Of a stretch of DNA of 64,000 nucleotides, positions 36,568-44,949 are shown piece by piece (position 1 is the stretch's first letter; each line of letters starts with the position of its first letter). Made by a program: the position numbers and the translations under genes. The notes beneath the pieces were generated by a model. It was not told the DNA's origin. It saw only the letters and a list, made by a program, of their open reading frames with translations, and searched no databases. The DNA is taken from positions 484,762 through 548,761 of the forward strand of contig NZ_FOKL01000001.1 in the NCBI RefSeq assembly GCF_900112025.1, in the 5' to 3' direction. This DNA comes from Janthinobacterium sp. 344 (lineage in GTDB: Bacteria; Pseudomonadota; Gammaproteobacteria; Burkholderiales; Burkholderiaceae_D).

Positions 36568-37596
36568 TCAGGCGCGTGTGGCGCCGGCGTACAGGGCCAC
36601 GGTCTGCTCGATGCTGCCGAAGATGCTGGCGCCGGCCGCGTCGCGCATCTCGATGCGCACCGTGTCACCGAACCTCAGGAAACCCGTCTTCGGCGCGCCG
36701 TGTTCGATGGTTTCATACATGCGCACTTCGGCCAGGCAGCAGTAGCCCACGCCGCCATTCTCGATGCTGGAACCGAACAGGTTGCCCTGCTTGTTCGACA
36801 CGGTGCCCGAGCCGACGATGCTGCCGGCGCCCAGCTCGCGCGTCTTCGCCGCATGGGCGACGAGCTGCGCAAAATTGAAGGTCATGTCTTCGCCCGCATT
36901 CGGCTTGCCGAACGGCTTGTCGTTCAAGTCCACCAGCAGCGGCAGGTGCAATTTGCTGTCCACCCAGTGGCTTTCAAGTTCATCGGGCGTGACGGCGACG
37001 GGCGAAAAGGCGCTGGCCGCCTTCGACTGGAAGAAGCCAAAGCCCTTGGCCAGTTCGCCCGGGATCAGGTTGCGCAAGGAGACGTCGTTGACCAGCATGA
37101 CCAGGCGAATCGCCTTCGCCGCCTCGTCCACGCTGGCGCCCATGGCGACGTCGCCCGTAATCACGGCCACTTCCGCCTCCAGGTCGATGCCCCACTCTTC
37201 CGACAGGGCGAAGATGGGATCGCGCGGGCCGATGAAACTGTCCGAGCCGCCCTGGTACATCAGCGGATCCGTGTAGAACGAAGCCGGCACTTCCGCATTG
37301 CGCGCCTTGCGCACCAGCTCCACGTGGTTGATGTAGGCGGAACCGTCGGCCCACTGGTAGGCGCGCGGCAGCGGCGAGTGGCACAGGCTGGCGGCAAAGG
37401 GCTGGGCGCCAGCCGCCGTGCCCGCGTTCAGGGCCGCGTAGGCCTGCTCCAGCTTCGGCGCCACGGCGTCCCAGTCGTCCAGCGCCGCCTGCAGCGTGGG
37501 CGCGATATCGGCCACGAGGAGGCATTGGCGCAGGTCGCGGCTGACGAGGATCAGGGCGCCGTCACGGCTGCCGTTTTTCAGGGTTGCGAGTTTCAT
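36568..37596 (-). CDS. fahA: Fumarylacetoacetate hydrolase family protein
   Basis: A 342-residue enzyme of the FAH superfamily expected to split fumarylacetoacetate to fumarate and acetoacetate. Metal-site acidic residues appear in WGIDLEAEVAVITGD (E-x-E pattern), and LVMLVNDVSLRNL and GFGFFQSKAASAFSPVAVTPDEL are typical. The C-terminal GSGTVSNKQGNLFGSSIENGG is strongly conserved. It precedes maiA by 14 nt and follows a VOC-family gene; the three form one unit. Homogentisate dioxygenase is not in the window. Confidence 0.88.
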   Translation of the reverse strand: MKLATLKNGSRDGALILVSRDLRQCLLVADIAPTLQAALDDWDAVAPKLEQAYAALNAGTAAGAQPFAASLCHSPLPRAYQWADGSAYINHVELVRKARNAEVPASFYTDPLMYQGGSDSFIGPRDPIFALSEEWGIDLEAEVAVITGDVAMGASVDEAAKAIRLVMLVNDVSLRNLIPGELAKGFGFFQSKAASAFSPVAVTPDELESHWVDSKLHLPLLVDLNDKPFGKPNAGEDMTFNFAQLVAHAAKTRELGAGSIVGSGTVSNKQGNLFGSSIENGGVGYCCLAEVRMYETIEHGAPKTGFLRFGDTVRIEMRDAAGASIFGSIEQTVALYAGATRA

Positions 37597-37644
37597 GTTA
37601 TTCCTTGTTCGGTGTATTTTTCAGTTGGCATCAAGCTGCGGCAC

Positions 37645-38178
37645 TCAGGCGTCGGCCGGCGCATGCATCCAGGCGGCGTGTTTCGGCGCGCGGCGCGTCT
37701 GCGACCATTCTTCCAGCATTTCCCATTTGACGGCGTCCAGTTTGGCCATCATCTCGGGCGTGCCCACGTTGGCCGCCAGTTCCAGGCGGTGGCCGTTGGG
37801 GTCGAAGAAATAAATCGACTGGAAGATGGCGTGGTTCACGGGACCCAGCACCTCGATGCCGGCGGCCACCAGGCGCTCCTTGGCGGCCAGCAGCTCCTCC
37901 ATGCTGGCCACTTCCAGTGCCAGATGCTGCACCCAGGCCGGGGTATTGCGGTCGCGGTCCATCGGCGGCTGCGTCGGCAGTTCGAAAAAGGCCAGCACAT
38001 TGCCCTGGCCCGCGTCGAGGAAGACGTGCATGTACGGATCCGGCGCCTTGGTCGACGGCACCAGGTCTTCGGCGATGGCGAGGACGAAATTCATGTTCAA
38101 ATGCTTGACGTACCACTCGACGGTCTTTTTCGCGTCGATGCAGCGGTAGGCGACGTGGTGGATTTGCTTGATTTTCAT
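37645..38178 (-). CDS. VOC-family (glyoxalase/dioxygenase fold) protein
   Basis: A 177-residue single-chain VOC protein. Two beta-alpha modules are visible: IHHVAYRCIDAKKTVEWYVKHLNMNFVLA with MHVFLDAGQGNVLAFFELP, and WVQHLALEVASMEELLAAKERLVAAGIEVLG with SIYFFDPNGHRLELAANVG. Likely metal ligands are His8, Glu (in FFELP), His (in VQHLAL) and Glu (in RLELA). GGAG lies nine bases before the ATG at 38178. It is first in the unit with fahA and maiA, so a ring-cleavage or isomerase role in the same aromatic route is plausible; substrate unproven. Confidence 0.82.
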   Translation of the reverse strand: MKIKQIHHVAYRCIDAKKTVEWYVKHLNMNFVLAIAEDLVPSTKAPDPYMHVFLDAGQGNVLAFFELPTQPPMDRDRNTPAWVQHLALEVASMEELLAAKERLVAAGIEVLGPVNHAIFQSIYFFDPNGHRLELAANVGTPEMMAKLDAVKWEMLEEWSQTRRAPKHAAWMHAPADA

Positions 38179-38304
38179 ACTGTCTGTCTCCAATGGATGC
38201 GCGCACGGCGCGATGGCTGGCGTGTTTTTCAGCTTTTCACCATTAGAATCGAGTTGCAGCTATCATACAAACAATTTTTATCCATTGATTTATCGGATTA
38301 TCTT

Positions 38305-39267
38305 ATGAGTCCCAGCTTGCGACAAATGCGCGCCTTCGTGGCGCTGGCCAAGACCGGCAGCTTTACCCTGGCCGCCGAATACCTGCACGTGACGCAGTCC
38401 GCGCTGAGCGGCTTGATCAAGGAACTGGAAAGCGTGCTGGGCGTGCGCGTGGTCGAGCGCAGCACGCGCAAGACGCAGCTGTCGGAGATCGGCCGCGAAC
38501 TGTATCCGCTGTTTGAAAAGATGATCGAGGACCTCGACGGCGCCATGGCCGGCATCGCCCAGCGCAAGGCCCTCAAGACGGGCATGGTGCGCATCGCCGC
38601 GCCGCAGATGATGGCCTGCACCCTGCTGCCGGAAGTGATCGCCGCCTACCGCCAGGCGCACCCGGAGGTGCAATTGCGCCTGGTCGACTGTCCCGTGGAG
38701 AATGTCTCGGCACGCGTCTTCAGCGGCGAAGTCGATTTCGGCATCGGCCCCGAGCGCGATCCGACGGCGGAAATCGCCGCCCAAGTGCTGTTCGAGATGC
38801 CGTTCGTGCTGGTCTACCCCGAGCGGCACCCGCTGCAACAGAAGGAACGGGTCACCTGGGCCGACGTGGGCGACTACCCGTTCATCTCGCTGCAGGGGCA
38901 GTTCACGGAGCGCCTGCTGCGCGACATGCATGGCAGCTTCCGCGACCTGTCGCTCAATCCCTACAATGAGGTAACGTTCATGACGACGGCGCTGGCCATG
39001 GTCAGCGCCAACCTGGGCATCACGGTCTGCCTGCCGTACGCGGAACCGATGGTCAAGTTATACCGGCTGCAGATGCGCGCCCTGCACGAGCCGGAGCTGA
39101 CGCGGCGCTTTTTCGTCTACACGAAGACGGGACGTTCACTGTCGCCGGCCGCCGAAAGCTTCATGGCCTTCCTGTTCCAGTTCGTCGAGACACACGAGTG
39201 GAACGTGAGCGGCACCGGCGCGCGCGATACCCTGCCCGCGGGCGGCGCGGCTGCCAGCCCTTTATAA
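38305..39267 (+). CDS. LysR-family transcriptional regulator
   Basis: A 320-residue LTTR. The N-terminal winged HTH (SLRQMRAFVALAKTGSFTLAAEYLHVTQSALSGLIKELESVLGVRVVERSTRKTQLSEIG) is canonical. The periplasmic-binding-like effector domain follows (GMVRIAAPQMMACTLLPEVIAAYRQAHPEVQLRL ... PFVLVYPERHPL). The start at 38305 is set by the HTH; the frame is open far upstream but that part is antisense to other genes. It diverges from the VOC-fahA-maiA unit across 126 nt of relatively AT-rich sequence, the usual placement of an LTTR next to its target operon. Confidence 0.94.
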   Translation: MSPSLRQMRAFVALAKTGSFTLAAEYLHVTQSALSGLIKELESVLGVRVVERSTRKTQLSEIGRELYPLFEKMIEDLDGAMAGIAQRKALKTGMVRIAAPQMMACTLLPEVIAAYRQAHPEVQLRLVDCPVENVSARVFSGEVDFGIGPERDPTAEIAAQVLFEMPFVLVYPERHPLQQKERVTWADVGDYPFISLQGQFTERLLRDMHGSFRDLSLNPYNEVTFMTTALAMVSANLGITVCLPYAEPMVKLYRLQMRALHEPELTRRFFVYTKTGRSLSPAAESFMAFLFQFVETHEWNVSGTGARDTLPAGGAAASPL

Positions 39268-39296
39268 TCGATCATCGCCCTCTCACCGCCTACGCC

Positions 39297-39923
39297 ATGA
39301 CCCAGCCTGACCTGTCGTCCATCGACGCCACCACCATCGCCATCAACCAGCGCATGAACAAATTCGACGGCCACGACCAGGTCTGGCTGTTCGGCTATGG
39401 CTCGCTGATCTACAAGGCGGACTTCCCCTACATCGAACGGCGGCCCGCCAGCATCGCAGGCTGGACGCGGCGCTTCTGGCAAGGCTCGCATGACCATCGC
39501 GGCACGCCGATGGCCCCTGGCCGGGTCGTCACCCTCGTGCCGCAGGCGGGCGCCGTGTGCGACGGCATGGCTTACCTGATCACGCCCGAAGTCTTCGCCC
39601 ACCTCGACCACCGCGAAAAGAACGGCTATCTGCGCCTGGCCACCGACATCACCTTCGACGACGGCGGCAAGGTCGAAGGCCTGGTGTACATCGCCAACGA
39701 GGAAAACGCCGCCTTCCTGGGCGCCGCGTCCGAACTCGACATCGCGCGCCAGATCGCCAGATCCGCCGGCCCCAGCGGCCCGAACAGCGACTACCTGCTG
39801 CATCTGGCCAGCGCCCTGCGCGAGCTGGGCAAGAGTGACCCGCACGTCTTCGCCATCGAGCAGCATCTGGCGCAACTCCAGACACCTGGCCAGGACAGTG
39901 CTGCGGCGCCCTCCGGCGCTTGA
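39297..39923 (+). CDS. Glutathione-specific gamma-glutamylcyclotransferase (ChaC-like)
   Basis: A 208-residue ChaC-family enzyme that cleaves glutathione to 5-oxoproline and Cys-Gly in the cytosol. GYGSLIYK (33-40) forms the substrate loop, RRFWQGSHDHRGTPMAPGRVVTL is diagnostic, and Glu107 in DHREKNGY is the expected catalytic acid. It follows the LysR gene by 29 nt, but a TATAAT (39263-39268) overlapping the LysR stop suggests its own promoter; no good -35 is seen. The stop codon lies in the first unit of a short tandem repeat. Confidence 0.9.
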   Translation: MTQPDLSSIDATTIAINQRMNKFDGHDQVWLFGYGSLIYKADFPYIERRPASIAGWTRRFWQGSHDHRGTPMAPGRVVTLVPQAGAVCDGMAYLITPEVFAHLDHREKNGYLRLATDITFDDGGKVEGLVYIANEENAAFLGAASELDIARQIARSAGPSGPNSDYLLHLASALRELGKSDPHVFAIEQHLAQLQTPGQDSAAAPSGA

Positions 39924-39949
39924 GGCAGACTGAGGCAGACTGAGGCAGC
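39921..39949. repeat. 10-nt tandem repeat, three units
   Basis: TGAGGCAGAC occurs twice, followed by TGAGGCAGCC. The first TGA is the stop codon of the ChaC-like gene, and each unit again offers TGA. The rest of the gap to 40105 is GC-rich with no gene. It looks like replication slippage. Confidence 0.8.
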
Positions 39950-40105
39950 CCGAGGTGGCCTGGGTTCAGATCCTGCCTCCCCGTTCCCGGACGCCGGCGC
40001 GGCGCCACTTCCGGCGGGCGGCGGCAGGCCCCGGCGGCGGGCCAGCGCCATCCGCCTTACGGCACATGAGCGCCCGTGCGGCAGCAGCGATGACGACGGT
40101 TTAAT

Positions 40106-41296
40106 TTAAAACAAATCCAGCTGTCCCGCATTGCCCCCTTTCGCCTTGTTGCCCAGCGGTGGCACGACCAGCGGCCGGCGGAACTGCGTGCAGTCGAGCT
40201 GCTTGAAGCGCCCGCCCTTGCCATGCAAGCCCAGGCGGTGCACGGCCTTTTCAAAACGCTGGCGGATGAGGTCAGCCCACACGCCTTCGCCGCGCATGCG
40301 CGTGCCGAACGCGCTGTCGTAATCCTTGCCCCCCCGCATTTCGCGCACCCGGTTCATCACACGCTGGGCCCGTTCCGGGAAATGCGCTTCCAGCCACTGC
40401 TGGAACAGTGGACTCACTTCCCACGGCAGGCGCAGCACCACGTAGTGGGCATGGATGGCGCCCGCATCGCGCACGGCTTCGAGCAGCTGTTCGATTTCCG
40501 GTTCCGTCACAAATGGGATGATGGGCGCGATGCTCACGCCCACGGGAATGCCCGCCTCCGTCAGGGTGCGGATGGTGCGCAGGCGCCGCGCCGGGGCCGC
40601 CGCGCGCGGTTCCAAGGTGCGCGCGATGGCGGGATCGAGGGTGGTCACGGTGACGGCCACGGCCGCCAGGCGCCTGGCCGCCATGGGCGCCAGCAAGTCG
40701 ATGTCGCGCTCGATCAGCGACGATTTGGTGATCAGCGCCACCGGGTGATCGCACTCGTTCAGCACTTCCAGCACGCGCCGCGTCAGCTGGCGTTCGCGTT
40801 CGCACGGCTGATACGCATCGGTATTCACGCCCAGCGCGATCGGTTCGGGCACATACGACGGCTTGGCCAGTTCGCGCCGCAACAGTTCCGGCGCATTCAC
40901 CTTGGCGTAGATGCGGCTTTCAAAGTCGAGGCCCGGCGACAGGCCCAGATAGCTGTGCGTGGGGCGCGCAAAGCAATAAATGCAGCCATGTTCACAACCG
41001 CGATAGGGATTGAGCGACACATTGAACGGCAAATCAGGCGAGGCGTTGCGCGTGAGAATGGTGCGCGCCTGCTCGTCGCTGACCTGCGTCTTCCAGGCTG
41101 GCGTGCTCGCCTCCCCGCCTGGCGCATCCAGGCCGCCCACGCTCCAGCCATCATCGAAACCGTCGCGCGCATGCAATTCGTAGCGTCCTTGCAGGTTGGA
41201 TACGGCGCCACGGCCTTTCTGCGCCTTCGGCGATTGCGGCGGCAGCATGGCTTGCCCGGCAAAGCTGTCACCGTGCTCTGGAATGATTGCTTTCAT
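40106..41296 (-). CDS. PA0069-family radical SAM protein
   Basis: A 396-residue radical SAM enzyme related to the spore-photoproduct-lyase-like (SplB) group. The cluster motif is C101-x3-C105-x2-C108 in YRGCEHGCIYCFARP, followed by ALGVNTDAYQPCERERQLTRRVLEVL and VALITKSSLIERDIDLLAPMAARRL. The C-terminus has the family's YDSAFGTRMRGEGVWADLI. I chose the ATG at 41296, six bases after GGGG; a second ATG lies four codons upstream. A LexA box covers the transcription start region, so it should be SOS-induced. Chemistry is unknown; DNA or nucleotide repair is the obvious guess from the regulation. Confidence 0.9.
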   Translation of the reverse strand: MKAIIPEHGDSFAGQAMLPPQSPKAQKGRGAVSNLQGRYELHARDGFDDGWSVGGLDAPGGEASTPAWKTQVSDEQARTILTRNASPDLPFNVSLNPYRGCEHGCIYCFARPTHSYLGLSPGLDFESRIYAKVNAPELLRRELAKPSYVPEPIALGVNTDAYQPCERERQLTRRVLEVLNECDHPVALITKSSLIERDIDLLAPMAARRLAAVAVTVTTLDPAIARTLEPRAAAPARRLRTIRTLTEAGIPVGVSIAPIIPFVTEPEIEQLLEAVRDAGAIHAHYVVLRLPWEVSPLFQQWLEAHFPERAQRVMNRVREMRGGKDYDSAFGTRMRGEGVWADLIRQRFEKAVHRLGLHGKGGRFKQLDCTQFRRPLVVPPLGNKAKGGNAGQLDLF

Positions 41297-41311
41297 GAAC
41301 GGCCCCATCAA

Positions 41312-41357
41312 CTGTATATACGTACAGTATACTATGCCGCTCGCGGGGCAAGATCAA
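41312..41357 (-). promoter_or_regulatory. Sigma-70 promoter with LexA (SOS) box
   Basis: CTGTATATACGTACAG at 41312-41327 is a full CTGT-N8-ACAG LexA site. On the minus strand TTGATC (41352-41357) and TAGTAT (41329-41334) are exactly 17 nt apart, and the box starts directly after the -10. LexA bound there would cover the start site of the radical SAM gene. The DTW gene ends 20 nt upstream, so the promoter serves only the downstream gene. Confidence 0.88.
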
Positions 41358-41376
41358 GGGCTACCGTGCCACCAAT

Positions 41377-42051
41377 TCAAGCTTTTTCACCAGGCGGCAT
41401 GACATAACTCAACTGCTGCGCGACAAATCCGTCAAAGGCCGCAATCAGGGGAACGAAACGCGGCACGTCCTGCTCCAACTGCATCAGGGCGTAGCAAGTC
41501 GCTTCCAGGGTCGACAACTGGTCCGGCGCATGCGCCTTGCGGATCAGGTAATGGGAAGCGGGCATGTCGCGCAGCGGCAGGCGCGGCAATTGTTGCAATA
41601 GCGGGTTTTGATACAGCATCTTGCGGCTTTTGCGCCAGGTGCCATCGAGTACCACCAGCCGCAGCTGCGCAGGGTCGAGCAGGATGGCCGGGTCGAGCGT
41701 GGGCGGCGGCGCGATGCCCAGCGAGCGGTCGCCAGGCGTATCGGGATACAGCAAGACATTGTGCTTGCCGGCCAGCAGCGCGGCAAGGCGGTCGGGAGTG
41801 AACTGTTCGCCTGTCAGCAACTGGCTGTTGGGCAGGCTCAGGTGCAGCAAACGGGCGCTCCCCTTGGCGTTGTGCACTTCCAGTGGATGCTGCAGGATCA
41901 GCACATCGACGGTGTGGGCGACGGGGGCCATCCAGCGGCAAATGCAACTGGCGGTCGCGCGCAGGCAAATGGCGCAGCGCGCGCGTTTAGCCGGTGCCGC
42001 TGGCTTGGCGGCTTCAGTACGGGAGGGATCAATGGTGCGGCGGGTAGTCAT
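41377..42051 (-). CDS. DTW-domain tRNA-uridine aminocarboxypropyltransferase
   Basis: A 224-residue TapT/YfiP-like protein that adds an aminocarboxypropyl group to uridine in tRNA using SAM. The family landmarks are present: the Cys cluster (Cys26, Cys29, Cys36, Cys38 in RCAICLRATASCICRW), VDVLILQHPLEVHNAKGSARLLHLSL, and DGTW at 136-139 in VVLDGTWRKSRKMLYQNP. SHYLIRKAHAPDQLSTLEATCYAL follows. Upstream of it is a repeat-rich stretch of 293 nt. It is separated functionally from the next gene by a LexA-controlled promoter. Confidence 0.9.
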   Translation of the reverse strand: MTTRRTIDPSRTEAAKPAAPAKRARCAICLRATASCICRWMAPVAHTVDVLILQHPLEVHNAKGSARLLHLSLPNSQLLTGEQFTPDRLAALLAGKHNVLLYPDTPGDRSLGIAPPPTLDPAILLDPAQLRLVVLDGTWRKSRKMLYQNPLLQQLPRLPLRDMPASHYLIRKAHAPDQLSTLEATCYALMQLEQDVPRFVPLIAAFDGFVAQQLSYVMPPGEKA

Positions 42052-42209
42052 GGCGGGGCGCGTTCGCGGGATTCTTCAAGCCGCGATTGTAGCGCCCGCG
42101 CCACGTCAAGCAGAAACGCTGCTTGAAAAGTCCGTGCAGCAAGCCCGTGCAGGACGGGCTTTACAGCGAAGGGAGACGATCAATCAATCGATCCGATGTC
42201 TTATAGCGT

Positions 42210-42273
42210 GCTTGAAAAAGAGTGCTTGAAAAGAGTGCTTGAAACGAGCGCTTGAAAAAGAGTGTTTGAAAAA
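42210..42273. repeat. 13-14-nt tandem repeat in the DTW-chemoreceptor gap
   Basis: Five successive units run GCTTGAAAAAGAGT, GCTTGAAAAGAGT, GCTTGAAACGAGC, GCTTGAAAAAGAGT and GTTTGAAAAA. A degenerate relative (GCTTGAAAAGTCCGT) lies at about 42119-42133, and another short direct repeat (CCCAAGGYTCCTT, twice) lies just before the chemoreceptor stop. The units have no spacers of equal length, so this is not CRISPR. The gap 42052-42344 holds nothing else I can identify. Confidence 0.8.
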
Positions 42274-42344
42274 CCCGGCAAAGAACCAGGCGCGACGCGC
42301 GTCCCGGCCCAGGGTTCCATCCCAAGGCTCCTTCCCAAGGTTCC

Positions 42345-44153
42345 TTAAAACTCTTCCCACTCATCGGCACCAGTCGTCGCGGGGGCGCGCGGCTTGCTGG
42401 CGCGTACCGGATCGGGCTGCGCCACCTTGGCAGCTTGCCCGGCTACCGTACGGGCACCTGCGGCGGCGGACTGCGCCGCATGGGCAGGGACAGGGCCGGA
42501 CGCGGAGGCTGGGCCAAGCGTGCGCCGCGTGGCAGGCGCGGCGGATTGGGCAGGCCTGGCGGCGGCCGTGCGCACCACCTTGCTGGAAACACTGTCGGCC
42601 GCATATTGCTGTGCAGCGTCGAGCTTGAACAAGCCCACCACGTCGGCCAGCCTGGCCGCCTGTTCCTGCATCGATTCGGCCGCGGCGGCAGCCTGTTCCA
42701 CCAGTGCTGCGTTTTGCTGCGTCACCTGGTCCATCTGGCCGATGGCCTGGTTGACTTGTTCGATGCCCGTGCGCTGTTCGTCGCTGGCGTCGGTGATCTG
42801 GTTCATGATCTGCGTCACATGGCTGATGCTTTGCACGATTTCATCCATGGTGCGGCCCGCCTTGTCCACCAATTGCGAACCGGCCTCGACCTTTTGCACG
42901 GAATCGTCGATCAAGCCTTTGATTTCCTTGGCTGCCTGGCTGGAGCGCTGCGCCAGGTTGCGCACCTCGGATGCCACCACGGCGAAGCCCCTGCCCTGCT
43001 CGCCTGCCCTGGCCGCTTCGACGGCCGCGTTCAGGGCCAGGATATTCGTCTGGAAGGCGATGGCGTCGATGACGCTGATGATGTCGACGATCTTGCGCGA
43101 GGAGTCATTGATCGAGCCCATGGTGCTGACCACTTCCGAGACCACCGCGCCGCCCTTGCTGGCGATTTGCGAAGCGTCGATGGCCAGCTGGTTGGCGCTG
43201 CGCGCATTGTCGGCGTTGAGTTTCACGGTGGACGTCAGCTCTTCCATGGAAGATGCCGTCTCTTCCAGCGAACTGGCCTGTTCTTCCGTGCGCGACGACA
43301 GGTCCAGATTGCCGGCGGCAATTTCGCTCGACGCCGTGCTGATGGCATCGGTGCCGGCACGCACCTGGCCGACAATGCTGATCAACTTGTCGTTCATGTT
43401 TTTCAGCGCATGCATCAATTGCCCCGTCTCATCGCGGCTTTCCACCACGATATGGCTGGTCAGGTCGCCAGCGGAAACAGCTTCGGCCACCTCGACGGCG
43501 CGGGTGATGGGCCGCGTGATCGAGCGCGTGATCCAGTACGCGCAGGCGATGCCGAGCAGGATGGCGGCCACGCCAAGCGAGATCAGCAGCAAACGGCCAT
43601 TTTCATAGCGCGAACGGATTTGCGCGGCCGATTCGTCGAGCAATTTGGCTTCCAGCATTTCCAGTTTCTTCAGCGCCGCCAGGTAAATATCGCGCTTGAC
43701 GGCCATGTCGCCCTCGTACAGGCGCTTGCCCAGTTCCAGGTCGCCCGCGTTCTTGGCCTTGAAGACGTTCTTGCGCACTTCCGTGTATGCCTTGCGCGTG
43801 CTCAGCACTTCCTGGTACAGCGCCTGCTCTTCCGCATTCAGCTGGCTCTTGCCGATAGCGTTCTGGATTTCCGTGGCGCGGGCGGACGAGGCCGCCATTT
43901 CCGTCTCGAATTGTTTTTGATGGCCAGGATCGCTGACCTTCCAGGCGGCGGCCGTGCGCGCCGCGTTGACCTCGATGACCTTGGTCCACTCGCCGATCAG
44001 GCGCTCGTTGCGCACCTTGACGTTGACGAGGGCATCGGTTTCCTTGCTGGCGCCTTGCATCTGCACGATGCCCACCACGGTCAGGGACGTCAGCAGGAAC
44101 AATACCGCGGCGAAACCACCACCGAGACGCACGCCAATCTTGAGGTTTTTCAT
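42345..44153 (-). CDS. Methyl-accepting chemotaxis protein with four-helix-bundle sensor
   Basis: A 602-residue chemoreceptor. TM1 is at about 11-30 ([20 protein letters not shown]). A periplasmic helical sensor of ~155 residues (4HB_MCP type) follows, then TM2 near 190-210 ([21 protein letters not shown]), HAMP ([22 protein letters not shown]), and the signalling tip [20 protein letters not shown]. The tail is Ala/Pro-rich and ends TGADEWEEF, nearly the same terminus as the receptor at 6599-8557. AGGA precedes the ATG at 44153 by eight bases. The last ~70 nt before the stop lie close to repeats. Ligand unknown. Confidence 0.93.
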   Translation of the reverse strand: MKNLKIGVRLGGGFAAVLFLLTSLTVVGIVQMQGASKETDALVNVKVRNERLIGEWTKVIEVNAARTAAAWKVSDPGHQKQFETEMAASSARATEIQNAIGKSQLNAEEQALYQEVLSTRKAYTEVRKNVFKAKNAGDLELGKRLYEGDMAVKRDIYLAALKKLEMLEAKLLDESAAQIRSRYENGRLLLISLGVAAILLGIACAYWITRSITRPITRAVEVAEAVSAGDLTSHIVVESRDETGQLMHALKNMNDKLISIVGQVRAGTDAISTASSEIAAGNLDLSSRTEEQASSLEETASSMEELTSTVKLNADNARSANQLAIDASQIASKGGAVVSEVVSTMGSINDSSRKIVDIISVIDAIAFQTNILALNAAVEAARAGEQGRGFAVVASEVRNLAQRSSQAAKEIKGLIDDSVQKVEAGSQLVDKAGRTMDEIVQSISHVTQIMNQITDASDEQRTGIEQVNQAIGQMDQVTQQNAALVEQAAAAAESMQEQAARLADVVGLFKLDAAQQYAADSVSSKVVRTAAARPAQSAAPATRRTLGPASASGPVPAHAAQSAAAGARTVAGQAAKVAQPDPVRASKPRAPATTGADEWEEF

Positions 44154-44383
44154 TGCGCTATTCCTATCTGAAAAAGCTATGCACGCTTGCCGCCGACCCG
44201 ATGCCGCTACCATTCACTATAGCAAGCATTTGTCGGCAGACAATCGCGAAAGTGGGACGACACCATGCAGCCATGCCCGGCGCCACAAGCGCCACGCACG
44301 CACTACTTTGGTGCTGATTGTGAGTGAATCAGGAGGGTATTGCAAGAAATAACATGCAGAAAAGCAACAACCAGAAGACAATA

Positions 44384-44404
44384 TGCCGCCACGCGCGGGC
44401 GGCA
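44384..44404 (-). terminator. Hairpin after the lipocalin gene, weak terminator
   Basis: TGCCGCC (44384-44390) and GGCGGCA (44398-44404) form a 7-bp GC-rich stem 11 nt after the lipocalin stop. The following transcript sequence is only moderately T-rich. The rest of the 44154-44415 gap shows no gene. Confidence 0.45.
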
Positions 44405-44415
44405 CTGGGGAATAC

Positions 44416-44928
44416 TCAGTTTTGTTTCACATAGATCAATTTTGACGTATCAAAACCCAGCGCTGTCGCCTTCTCGATCAAACGCTGCTGCAATGCGGGA
44501 TCCATCGTGGGCGTGCGCGACAGCAACCACAAGTAGGACTTGTCGGGGCCGCTGATCAGGGAATAACTATAGTCCTGCTGATCCAGGTCGAAGACGATGT
44601 AGGAACCATAGAAGGGGCCGAAAAACGACACTTTCAGATAGCCCTCGTCTTTCTTGTCAACAAAATACGCCTTGCCTTCGGCTTCCTTCCACTTCGCATC
44701 CGCATCCTTGTAGCCACGGTTGAGCACTTTCAGGCCGCCATCCTGGCGCAGGCTGTAGTCGGCCGTCACGTGGCTCAAGCCCCGTTCGAAGGAATGGTCG
44801 AGGCGTGCGATTTCATACCATTTACCCAGGTATTTGGTGGTATTGAAATTGCTGACAGGTTCAATATTCTCGGGACGGCCCACGCAGCCGGCCAGCAGCA
44901 CCACGCACAGGAACAGCAGTTTTTTCAT
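44416..44928 (-). CDS. blc: Outer-membrane lipocalin (Blc-like)
   Basis: A 170-residue lipoprotein. The signal MKKLLFLCVVLLAGC ends in a lipobox (LAGC, Cys15). The lipocalin first motif NFNTTKYLGKWYEIARLDHSFERGL is clear, as are LKVSFFGPFYGSYIVFDLDQQDYSYSLISGP and the C-terminal LWLLSRTPTMD-FDTSKLIYVKQ. Bacterial lipocalins carry fatty acids or lysophospholipids at the outer membrane under stress. GGAG lies five bases before the ATG at 44928. It is 21 nt after the binding-protein gene and may share its transcript. Confidence 0.93.
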   Translation of the reverse strand: MKKLLFLCVVLLAGCVGRPENIEPVSNFNTTKYLGKWYEIARLDHSFERGLSHVTADYSLRQDGGLKVLNRGYKDADAKWKEAEGKAYFVDKKDEGYLKVSFFGPFYGSYIVFDLDQQDYSYSLISGPDKSYLWLLSRTPTMDPALQQRLIEKATALGFDTSKLIYVKQN

Positions 44929-44949
44929 GTTTTCTCCAAGGGTCAAATA

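Noticed and set aside
36700-38304. N-terminal 535-codon extension of the LysR frame
   Set aside because: This part is antisense to fahA and the VOC gene. The canonical winged HTH begins at 38305, so only 38305-39267 is the gene.
39921-42273. Tandem repeats as CRISPR arrays
   Set aside because: The units at 39921-39949 and 42210-42273 are 10-14 nt with no unique spacers of constant length, and no cas gene is present.
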